A stretch of 64,000 nt of DNA. It comes from Paragordius varius (taxonomy: Eukaryota; Nematomorpha). The DNA lies in assembly GCA_964247055.1 (NCBI GenBank), contig OZ176056.1:5828001-5892000 (forward strand), read 5' to 3'. A model generated the notes under the pieces. The model was not told where the DNA came from and did no database searches. It saw only the letters and a program-made list of their open reading frames with translations. The stretch's first letter is position 1. Every line of letters starts with the position of its first letter. Made by a program: the position numbers and the translations under genes. Of the stretch, positions 1 to 10,300 are shown piece by piece.

Positions 1-1400
1 AACGCTTTAATTACTTACTGGATCTAATGCGGTTTCTTTTCGAATATCATCTCTGCTTAACCGCACGTTATGACAATTCAAAATCTCAGATATCTGGTAA
101 CCACATAATCTTCATCGTAGGCAACGATCTCGTTAATCGGTTATCTCGGTAAATAATCAGCTCTATTTTGAGCCCCCTTTTGATGAATTATTTCAAAGTC
201 GTATTCATTTATCATATTAATCCATCTTATTACTTTAGTATGAATTTTTTTTATATTTTGATCTGTACTAAGGGTAAATGGTCAGTAAATATTATGAATT
301 TTCTACCATATACGATGAAACTTTCTTAAAGCAAAAAATATTGCTTTCGATTCCTTCTCAATAGTGGAATAATTCCTTTCGGCGTTGCAACACTTTTGTG
401 AGGCATATGCGATCGGTATCCTTTCACTATTAACCTCATGACTTAAAATAACTCGAATCCTAAATCTGACGCATCAATTTCTATTATCAATTTCCTATTC
501 GGGTTATATGGTGTTAAAAACACTTTTCGCTTAACAAATTCTTAGCTGCAAACCAGCTTTTCTCATGTTTATCGGTCCAAGATCATCTCGTATTTTTACT
601 AGGTAACTCATTTAAGGGACCGATCATTTATTTTGGTATAAAACGTTCATGAAACGTCAAAAAACCTAAAAAACCACGTAATAACTTTTTATCTACCGGC
701 CTTTTTAGTTTTTTAATTGCCTTGATTTTGCTTTTACATGGGTTTATACCCTTTTCGGTTCAAACCTTAAATAATTTACTGATTCTGCACCTATCATTAT
801 TTTATCTTGTCTTAATTTGAACGGCTTTATCAAGACGACTTAATACGTTATTTAAATTGTTAAAGTGCTCATTTTCCGTCCTACCAGTCACTAGGAGGTC
901 ATTAAAATACGCAAACTCCCGGTCTTTCAGCCAGCACCTGTTCCATCACCCGTTGAAAGATGATGGGTGCCGTGGCCAGTCCAAACGGCATGCGTTTGTA
1001 TCTAAAATAAGTTTATGTGTTGAGATAGTTAACAAATCTTGCCACTCCTCTGCCACTGGCATTTGGAGGTAAGCATTTTTTAAATCAATATGTGAGACCT
1101 TCGCTTATTTTCGACAACTCGTCAAACGTGGGGTTATATAAGAGTCTTCTTGCAACCACTTATTAATCGTTACCCGAAAATCACTGCATATGTTTAATTC
1201 GCCATTCGGTTTAAGTACATTAACCGTAGGCGTGGCCCATGTCACAGGTGTTATGTTAGGATCAACTGGTTCTAAAAGCCTAACTTTTCTAGCCTCGTCA
1301 GCTCTTTCTCCATCTTTTCTCTCAATGGAAAAGGCATCCGACATGATAATGCTTTCGGGATCGCATTCGCTGCAATGGAATTTTTACAGGGTCTTTATAA
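1..1400 (-). mobile_element. Ty3/Gypsy retroelement fossil, partial (window edge)
   Basis: Minus-strand translation near 1105-1344 reads as the entry to a Gypsy reverse transcriptase: a 'TWATPTVNVLKPNGE' stretch followed by 'CSDFRVTINK', the typical finger region before the catalytic core. Further RT-like fragments continue toward base 1 and leave the window. No LTR or gag is visible. The element is broken several times and is an old copy. Family assignment rests on this RT signature only. Confidence 0.8.
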
Positions 1401-1423
1401 CACCCCTGCTTATTTTCGAATAA

Positions 1424-1987
1424 GTTTTTATAATTTTCGAAAATCTCATTTAATTTTAAATAATAATTTTAATTTAACCCTTTAACTCTCCAACTTTTTA
1501 CATTCATGTTTGTTATTCTATAATTTGTGATTTTAGGCTCTCAATCAAACAAATTTTTCGCATTAATTACAAAATTAAATAATTTAAAAAGCTATTAAAA
1601 AAATATTTTGATTTGTGCCCTGTTTTATCAAGGTAATTACACGATAATTGTTTTACCAAAAATTACCAAATTAAAAAACCACCTATATTTTTATTATTTA
1701 TATTTAAATATAATACGTTAAACAAAAAATGGCAAATCTTAAAAAGATAAACAATTTAACCGATAATTAAAAATAATGTAGTGGAAACGGTATATAATTA
1801 AATATTTATAAAAAAAACTACATGTTTGCCGTTCGTCTGTGTCACCCCACACAAGGACATCACAAATATAAAGGCATAAATATTGCATAAAACGTTAGGG
1901 TTGTCTAGAACCATTCAACATTAAATTATTATCAAAGGACATGATGGCTAAATTTATATAAAACATTAAAATTTCAGTCAAAAAATG
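1424..1987. other. AT-rich stretch, no gene seen
   Basis: No open frame, splice-bounded coding segment or recognisable repeat was found here. It is simple AT-rich spacer between the Gypsy remnant and a palindromic repeat. Confidence 0.6.
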
Positions 1988-1989
1988 CA

Positions 1990-2228
1990 TTAATATTACG
2001 ATCATGTATCCTTTATTTTATCAAAAATTTATTTTTTTCATTGAATGGGTAATATTTGGTATAGAATAGAAAAAACACGAGCTCTATGTTGATTATACTT
2101 TTGATGAATATGATATTGGTACAATAGAGCTCTTGCTTTTTCCATTCTTTACCAAATATTTATCCCCATTTAAACAAAAAAAATAAATTTTTGATAAAAT
2201 TAAGGATACATGACTGTAATTAATATTC
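1990..2228. repeat. Palindromic fold-back MITE-like repeat
   Basis: The two halves are reverse complements of each other. The left half contains 'catgtatcctttattttatc' and 'acgagctctatg'; the right half contains 'aatagagctcttgc' and 'gataaaattaaggatacatg'. The short unpaired centre is around 2095-2120. The structure fits a non-autonomous DNA transposon made almost wholly of inverted repeats. No coding capacity. Confidence 0.75.
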
Positions 2229-2581
2229 CAGTTTATAATGTACTGCTTAGGTTATTTGATAATAATTTTATATATTACATTTAAAGGATAATATGTCAAA
2301 ATACATAGAAAAACTATATTTTAAAATATTCATATTTCATAGGTTATTATATGTCCCTTTAACATACTGTATTGTAAGTTAACCGATTGATTCATTTACA
2401 TATATAATGTATAATAGTTCTAATAATTTGAAAAAATTTGTAGAAAAGGTAGTTGTCATGTAAATACTTGTAACAGACCAAATAATTATATAATCGAATC
2501 GAACTCCATTCATATAACATATATTCAATTTGTCAAAAAAACTTTTAATAATAATTTGAAATAGTTTTCCTCACACAAGTT

Positions 2582-2588
2582 TTATAAA
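2582..2588 (+). promoter_or_regulatory. TATA-like box upstream of secreted-peptide gene
   Basis: TATAAAA lies about 50 bases before the ATG at 2634, a plausible TATA position if the 5' UTR is very short. The AT-rich background makes such motifs common, so support is moderate at best. Confidence 0.35.
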
Positions 2589-2633
2589 ACCAAATTTTTT
2601 ATTATATTTCGTTGTAAAAAATATTTTATCGCC

Positions 2634-2807
2634 ATGACTAAATTTGGAATATTCGTTTTTTTAGCCTGCTTATGTATGTTATTCGTAGATTGTCAGGGTA
2701 AAAGACATTTTATAAAATGTTTGGGGTTCCCAGGCCCAGCCGTATGCGGCCCTATAAAAATGTTATTCAGCCCACGAGATAATGATAGAAAACTCTATGA
2801 CATTTAA
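2634..2807 (+). CDS. Alternative unspliced 57-aa secreted peptide
   Basis: Reading through the exon-1 donor at 2698 keeps the frame open for 57 codons. The same signal peptide is then followed by a basic tail starting GKRHFIKC, with a second cysteine eight residues on ('GFPGPAVC') and the ending 'NDRKLYDI'. The stop TAA (2805-2807) overlaps AATAAA at 2807-2812, and a second AATAAA lies at 2822-2827, so a self-contained short transcript is plausible. This could be an alternative terminal exon sharing the signal peptide with the spliced form, or chance read-through into the intron. The compact coding-plus-polyA layout favours the former. Confidence 0.5.
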   Translation: MTKFGIFVFLACLCMLFVDCQGKRHFIKCLGFPGPAVCGPIKMLFSPRDNDRKLYDI

Positions 2808-5800
2808 ATAAATTCTTTATTAATAAAATTGTCTTAATAAATCTTTCCGCGGCAATAAACTAGAAAAACTCTTAAAATATATAGCCTTTTTTACAGTTTA
2901 ATGTTTGAAATCTAAATAAACATTTATAAAAGCCCATATGTTTCGTGAATGCTGCCCGCCGGGTTTTAGAAAATGCGCCGCGAAGCCACTTATGTTGGAT
3001 ACCCGTGATATAAAGCAAATAAACCGAAAAAATTTTAATAGCCAATTATAAAAATATATTTTTTTATTAATCAATTTTTCAAGAAAATCTAATATTTATT
3101 TTAAGATGAGCCAAATACTTAGACATTATAAATAAATTATTTTGTAGTATTTTAAACATATTAATTAATGTAAAATTTGAGAATGTTTTAAAAAGCTAGT
3201 TTTAATTTTTTGCGATATAAAACATCCGATTAAACAATCGACATTTGATAAAAAGCTTTTTTAATATGTAAACTTGTTCTTTATGCTATATATAATTTTC
3301 TATTTTATTATAAAAATAATTAGAATTAAATCACAGTTTTATTATATGCATATCAGAAAATTTTGTCAAATCTACATTAATATGGCACATTAGGGTAAAA
3401 TGATGATTGCTTTCATTGACAATACTAGCGTAAATCTCGTGCTGCTACGGAGCACGAAAAAGTCCTTCGAACTTCTGGGGGGGTTTGAAGTTTGGATTTG
3501 AATGGGTCTACCGGTTTTCCGGAAAGTTACATGAGGAATCAGTATTTAGCGGGTAGCTCCTTACCCAGCAGCTATCATCAAAGAAACGGACTAAAATTTT
3601 TGCCTTTCAACAGGGAATACGTGGAATCCATAATGAATTTCGGTCTCATACCTAGGGCGAAAAATAGATTTAAAAAATTATTTTTGTGGAGTTTGTTTTT
3701 TGAAAAAATTGGCATTTTAAGGGGGTAGCGGGTAAAAAGAGGGCCTAAATCAAAAATGTGAGTCGACGATGTTCGGCGCGATCAAAAATAAGTAAACAAA
3801 AATCATATTTGAAATTGAATGGTCCAACACGTTCTCCAAAAAATTGATTTAACCCATTTTTCACGGGGTAGGCCCGAACTGGGGACCTAATTCCAAAAAA
3901 GGGCGAAGCTATTGTCGGGACATTTATTAATGATTATATTTTTTCGATATTTGGATTTGATTGGGTTCACCGGTTTTCCGGAAACAGATCACAAAGTTAC
4001 ATGAGGAATCAGTTTTTAGCGGGTAGCTCCTTACCCATCAGCTATCATAAAACGCCTGGCTAAAATTTTTGCCTTTTAACAGGGAATACGTGGAATCCAT
4101 ATTGAATTTTACGGTCTCATACCTAGGGCGAAAAATAGATTTAAAAAATTATTTTTGTGGACTTTGTTTTTTGAAAAAAATGGCATTTTAAGTGGGTAGC
4201 GGGTAAAAAGAGGGCCAAAATCAAAAATGTGAGTCGACGATGTTCGGCGCGATCAAAAATAAGTAAACAAAAATCATATTTGAAATTGAATGGTCCAACA
4301 CGTTCTCCAAAAAATTGATTTAACCCATTTTTCACGGGGTAGGCCCGAACTGGGGACCTAATTCCAAAAAAGGGCGAAGCTATTGTCGGGACATTTATTA
4401 ATGATTATATTTTTTCGATATTTGGATTTGATTGGGTTCACCGGTTTTCCGGAAACAGATCACAAAGTTACATGAGGAATCAGTTTTTAGCGGGTAGCTC
4501 CTTACCCAGCATCATCAAAGAAACGCGTGACTAAAATTTTTGCCTTTTAACAAAGAATACGTGGAATCCATATTGAATTTTACGGTCTCATACCTAGGGC
4601 GAAAAATAGATTTAAAAAATTATTTTTGTGGACTTTATTTTTTAAAAAAGGTGGCATTTTACGGGGGGAGCAGGGAAAAAGAGGGCCTAAGTTAAAAAGC
4701 GAGACGACTATGTTCGGCGCAATCGATTTATAAATAAAAAAAATCATATTTGAAATTGAATGGTCCAACACGTTCTCCGGAAAATTGTCTCAAAGACACG
4801 ATTTGTGTGGACTTCTGTTTTAAAAAAAAACGTTTTTCACACGGGGTGGGCCCGAATTGGGGGCCTATTTCAAAAAAAGGGCGAAGTTAGTGTCGGGGCA
4901 TTCATTAATGATTATATTTTTTCGTAGTTTAGATTTGAATGGGTCTACCGGTTTTCCTGTACCAGATCACAAAGCCAGCATTTTCCATTTTTATAAATAT
5001 AAAGATTATGATTAAAATTTTAGCCATTTGATTTATAAATAAAAATTTTACAAAATTTGTGAGATTTAATTTCTTTATATGACCAGTTATGTGTGGGTGC
5101 CAATCCTGCTTTATTCCAAAATTTTAAAATCTATAAAAAAGGCTCAAATCAAAAAATGCTACGAAAATTATATATATATACACTGTGTGCAATAAATTTT
5201 TTTTTCATGAGATACTATCACCAGCGTATTCATTTGTCGCAAAAATTGTTGACAACCTAGTTTTTGAAATATTGAGAGAAAATCGAAATCGGCAAAAAGT
5301 GAAAATTAAGGATAATTAGGGATAATTCAAAAAATAATTATAAAGTGTTTATTATCATTTTAGGAGATGATTTCAATATATAAATAGCCTAAACTCATAT
5401 AGTTAGGATGTCTAAAAATTTCAGGTCAAAAATGGCGTTTTTCTTTTATCACACTTGAAACTATATTAAAATAATTTTTTTGATTTACTACCGAAACTCA
5501 CTATTAAAATCTTAACATATATATTTTATTCAGGAAATAAAACTAAAAATATTGTTTTTTATTTTTGTATTTTTTGTCATCTGGTTTATGAGTGTATAAA
5601 AAATTTATACTATTTTATTTTCGATTCTTACATGAGTGGGAAGTATTAAGTATATAATTTATGCAAAATAGGTTTTTAGTGGAATATCAACCAACAATCC
5701 GTACAAATCCCAATACAAATATTAATTTGCCATGAAACAGACTTGTTACAAGAAATTGTAAGGATTGTTGATTGATATCCACTAATTTTCAATCCTATTT

Positions 5801-7063
5801 TGCATAAATTATATAATTAATAATTCCCCTTATGTAAGAATCCAAAATAAAATAGTAAAATTTTTTTATACACTCATAAAACAGATGATAAAAAAATGCA
5901 AAAATCAAAAACAATATTTTTGGTTTTATTTTGATATAGAAGTTTATTTTCCTGAATAAAATATGAATGTTAAGATTTTAATAGTGAGTTTAGGTAGTAG
6001 ATAATTAAAAAAAATTATTTTATATAGTTTCATTTTTGTCTTTTAAGTGTGCTAAAAGAAAAACGCCATCTTTTGACCTGGAATTTTATAGAAACCTAAT
6101 GATCTTAAGCTCTTTATATATCGATATTTCCTAAAATTATAATAAACGATAATGTTTCAGATTTTATCATTATTTTTTGAATTATCCTTAATTATCCATA
6201 ATTTTCGCTTTTTGCCCGATTTCGATTTTCTCTCAATATTTCATAGGTTGTCAACAAATAAAAATTTTTGCGGAAAATGAATACGCTGGTCATAAGCTAT
6301 CCTATGAAAAAAAAATTATCGTTAAATCAAAATGACCCTCTTTTTTGCACACAGTGTATGTATATATATATATCATATACACAATATTAGTTCGAAGTGG
6401 TAGTGTGGCTGAATTAAAGGAGCTGGAAAGAAAATTTTATGAATTGCAACGTGAACAAACCAAATATATAAATCTGCATGGTAAATATTATTTTTGTTGA
6501 AAATCCCCGATTTAAAATTATTCACAAATTTAAGACTTCGATTCTAATATTAAAATTTGATTCAAAAGTTGAACAGTATTTAGGTTTCGACAATTATTAT
6601 CATTCATAAGTTTTTCGTATTTAAAATTCTGTGTTATCGATAAATTTATCAGTTTATTCGTGAAAAACTGATTCAATTAGTATAAAAAAGAAAAAAAATT
6701 CAGTTTATGTGAGAAAAATGCACATGCAAATTTTATTCGGGGACGTATTTTTTAATTGCAAGAGATGTTTAAAAGGTTTTTTAGGGTTTCATTTTTTAAT
6801 TATTTTTACATTGGCCTTTTATGAGCTGGGTACAACTTTTTTCGACAAATTTAACAAATGTCAGCCAGAAAAACTATAAAAAAATAGTGATATTTCTTTG
6901 GTACAAGAAATTATTTGTTTTAAATTCCCACACATTTTTTTAAGGTATCAAAGAATTTTGCAAGCAAAAATGTGATGATTATCAGTATAGTCGATGTGGT
7001 GAATGCAAGGAATATTTGGATCAAATTTATGGTACTAATCCACCAACTTTATCCCCACAATAG
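2634..7063 (+). CDS. Small secreted cysteine-rich peptide, three exons
   Basis: Exons 2634-2697, 6391-6480 and 6945-7063 join in frame to a 90-residue protein. Exon 1 encodes a signal peptide: MTKF, a hydrophobic core 'GIFVFLACLCMLFV', then DCQ. Exon 2 is a charged, probably helical segment containing 'ELKELERKFYELQRE'. Exon 3 carries C-x3-C-x7-C-x2-C and ends '...TLSPQ' stop. Both introns are phase 1 with good donors (G|GTAAAA, G|GTAAAT) and AG acceptors at 6390 and 6944. Two AATAAA signals follow the stop (7076 and 7083). Intron 1 (3.7 kb) holds a tandem repeat array and a fold-back element. A signal exon followed by phase-1 introns is typical of secreted effector or venom peptides, but I do not recognise the family. 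Function is unknown; secretion is inferred. Confidence 0.62.
2807..2827 (+). terminator. Two polyadenylation signals after the short peptide form
   Basis: AATAAA occurs at 2807-2812, overlapping the stop, and at 2822-2827. This would end the unspliced transcript inside intron 1 of the spliced gene. Confidence 0.4.
2895..3005. repeat. Dispersed repeat shared with about 12,345-12,490
   Basis: Both places share 'aatgtttgaaatctaa'-like sequence, then a 'cccatat' block and a GC-richer block ending 'gcgaagcc' and 'ttatgttg'. The orientation is the same. It is a short unclassified repeat, and the copies are visibly diverged. Confidence 0.5.
3483..4990 (+). repeat. Tandem array, about 3.2 units of 459-497 bp
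   Basis: Unit starts marked by 'ttggatttgaatgggt' or a close variant fall near 3492, 3951, 4432 and 4929, giving spacings of 459, 481 and 497 bases. Each unit includes 'ccggttttccgg', 'catgaggaatcag', 'gcgggtagctccttaccca', 'cctagggcgaaaaatag' and 'gtcggg'. The last partial unit runs into 'gccagcattttccattttta', which is also the end of the dispersed element near 45,325. The array is therefore an amplified 3' part of that repeat family. The open frames inside it repeat with the units and are not genes. Confidence 0.88.
5181..6356. mobile_element. Long palindromic fold-back element, copy 1
   Basis: It starts CACTGTGTGCA and ends GCACACAGTG. The 5' half is the inverted complement of the 3' half over nearly the whole 1.18 kb, meeting near 5735. 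It is flanked by TA inside a TA-rich tract, consistent with Tc1/mariner-type TA target sites. No transposase frame is present, so it is non-autonomous. It lies in intron 1 of the secreted-peptide gene. A second copy is at 15,384-16,637. Confidence 0.88.
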
Positions 7064-7075
7064 ATATATATGTGA

Positions 7076-7088
7076 AATAAATAATAAA
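7076..7088 (+). terminator. Polyadenylation signals of spliced peptide gene
   Basis: AATAAA occurs at 7076-7081 and 7083-7088, starting 13 bases after the stop codon of exon 3. Confidence 0.5.
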
Positions 7089-7387
7089 TTTATTATTATA
7101 AAAACAAATAAATGTGTTAATTTTTAATTACATCAATATGAAAATGCTGCAATAATGATTTTTTAGTAAAATAACGAAAGAACTAAAATGTGTGAAATGA
7201 TTATACTTTAAAGATATATCTATACATATTTATATAAACTTAAATAAGTAACATGACTTTCGTTGGTTATTTCATGATAAATAGCGGCTTTAACTGATTT
7301 TCTAGGAATCTACAAGAATGAGCTATAACATTCTAAAATTTTTTAAAAATTGTAAAATAAATGGGTATTAATCTCAATTTTAGGAAA

Positions 7388-10300
7388 TTATAAATCAAAT
7401 AAATTGATTGGGACAGATTCAAGCTTTATATCATCAAACTTTTCCAATGACCCATAGATTTGGTTTAAGGTTTTTTGGTTACGGAAATAGGCATAATCTT
7501 CGTAAACTGAAACACACAATGGTGTTTGAGCCAACAACCGAACATAATGATGTAATAAATGAAATCTAGATTGGGTACAATTAAATTTATTAAGATTATA
7601 GGAAAATGTGATTTCAAATTAATTTTATTCTAAATTACCATTTATACACTTTAAGTCCCCTAACTTAGCATATTTCTTTTTAATATTAATTTAAGATTCC
7701 TAATTAATTAAACATTGAAACATTTCTCATATTCGATTAAATCATATATATCATTCTGGGATAAATTTCATATAGGATTAATTTTTTGCTAAATTATATA
7801 ATTTTTTATAAAAATTTATTTTTTTGCTAAGTGCTGTGTTAAAATAATAAATATATTTTTCTCACGACTAAAAAAATATTAAATTTTTTTTATTTAATTT
7901 AATCAAAATATGTTAAATAGGAAAATAGAAATAATAAATATTATATACAGTAAAATTTAAATTATACGGACAAAATGTACATTATAAAGACAATTATTTT
8001 AAAGGACAACTATACTTTCTACTTGAATTTTTAAAATATTACAGATTTTTTTAAAAGTATGGTTGTCTTTTAGAAAAAAAATTTGTCCTTATATTTTTAC
8101 GTTTTATCCGTAGAATTTAAATTTTTAATGTTAGTTTACTTTAATAAAAAGTTATTTAATAGAAATTTTGATATAGAGTAAAATTAATTAAGGAGATTTT
8201 AAGGGTAAAATTGGAAATAAAAAAATAAACTTACCTAAATAGCTGTATTATGAAGGCCCTAACCATATCGATAGAGGTGATATTATTCACATTACTACAA
8301 GATTCATCTATATGACAAAAATGATCGGCATCATTTATAGCTTTATATTTGGTACCATTACGATTGTTGTGAATGACTTCCCCTTTAATAATATGCGCGT
8401 TGGTAATATTATGATTTGGGGCAAAATTGATTGCTGAACCCTTTAAACAAAACGTTTTTTTAATTTTTGAAAATAATGCTAGGATTGAATTTATATTCCG
8501 AATGGTTACATCATCCCAACCTTGACTGTGGAAACAAAGGAGTTTGCGCAAAAAATCATTAACATAACCTATTGTAGAATAGAAATATTGTGACTCTAAA
8601 TATTATTCTAGTCAAAAGTAAAATTACATAAAGAAAGTAAAAGATATATATGTTAGGACAATTATATTTTGCTAAATATTAATTTTTTAACCAATTGTTT
8701 TGGTGTTTTGCTATAAATTGGTCACCTATTATAATTTTAAAATCAAAATAATCAAGGATAAAAAAATGTGTTTCATAAAAAAGTATTATCGTTTTAACAT
8801 TTTATCATTAAAATTCACTTTTTCTTTGAATTAAAAATGTAAAATGGTGTAAAATATAACCCAAGAAAGTCCATAGGTTTTCATCCTTGGAAGAGTCAAA
8901 AAATTTTGAACGAGGATACCTTCGATATGCCATAAAAAAGCGTTCCATATAACTGAGTAAACCATCGTTAGGATTGCAAATTAGTATGATTATTTGAGTG
9001 TTTAGCTAAATATAAAAAATTTTAAAGCTAAAATAAAATTTTGAATTAAATCGTTTGAGAAAGAGCTTAAATTGTTATTATTATTAAATATGTGCTGTTA
9101 AAATAAGAGAAAATAATGTTAAAAAGTGTGTTTAATAAAAACTATTTGGCCCTAAAATAATTTTTTTGACTAAAAATCCTTATACTACAATTAAAAATGT
9201 TTGAATCTTTTAATAAAATAATTTGTTTTTACATTTATCCATACGCAATATTTCGCATTGAAGCAATAATGTATATTGTATGCTCATTTAATAATAACAT
9301 TAGTCTAAAGGAGGGATGCCCAACATAAATGGTTTCGCAGGCCGCATTTGAAATTTATATATGGGCATTAATTTACAATTTATTTTATTTTAAAAATATA
9401 AAATTCATATACATTGCAATTTTTTCTGATTCTCGCCGATTGGTTAGAATTGGGTAAGAAATATTAATTTTAATTAAATTTTATTGGCTTATTTGGAAAT
9501 TATAGATTTCCATAATTTTCGCGGGCCGCACATAAAGTTTCATAGAACCGCCTTTTAGACACTCCTAGTCTAATAAAGTATTAAACTTTGCATCGCAAAT
9601 ACTTTTAAAAAACTAATTTTGTTTAAATAAATTGAGTTGGTTGAACATATTAAGTCAAATCTTATTTTAAGTAACAACAAAATATAATATACGGTTTATA
9701 TCCAATTTATTTTGCAAACATAAATTCTAAAAAGTACATTTTTTCTATTTTTCAAATTATTTAAATGGTAATTTAAAAAAATATATTTCTATATTTTTTG
9801 ATTAAATACCAAATATAATTAGTATGGACAATAAATTATTTACATTTTTAATGTTCACATCATATTCGTTAGGATTATTTCCTTTGAATTTTGCCAGGAA
9901 CCCAATCTTTTCCCGCAAAGAAGTTAAACAAACCTGATATTGTTCCAACAATATCTTTTGTTGATCATATATTTGAGTTAGGGTTAATTCGGTATTTAAG
10001 TTGGTAGAATTGTCAACTTTTTCATTTAACACATCTATATTGCAAATATTTTTGAAAGTTAACGATTGCCACAAAATAGTGCAGCTATAAAATTCTAATA
10101 ATAGATGTAAAAACTTTAATATGTAATAAATAATGTAGGATATTCACAAATATAGCAATATCTTAATTTTAAAATAACATGAATAAAAGTCTTACCATGA
10201 GATTTAATTTTGGAATTTTTGGAGATTGTGTCATATAGAGTACGAATATCTTAATTATAAAATAAAACACATAATTAATTGTACAAAAATAAATAAATAT

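Noticed and set aside
3492-4771. Repeated open frames of 60-78 codons
   Set aside because: They recur with the tandem repeat unit on both strands and carry no splice or start context; they are repeat-borne.
3483-4990. CRISPR-like direct repeats
   Set aside because: Units are about 0.48 kb and contiguous without spacers, and the genome is eukaryotic.
7405-7569. Plus-strand frame resembling a compact protein
   Set aside because: It overlaps the last minus-strand exon, which has an acceptor and a stop and follows other minus-strand exons; the plus frame lacks a start.
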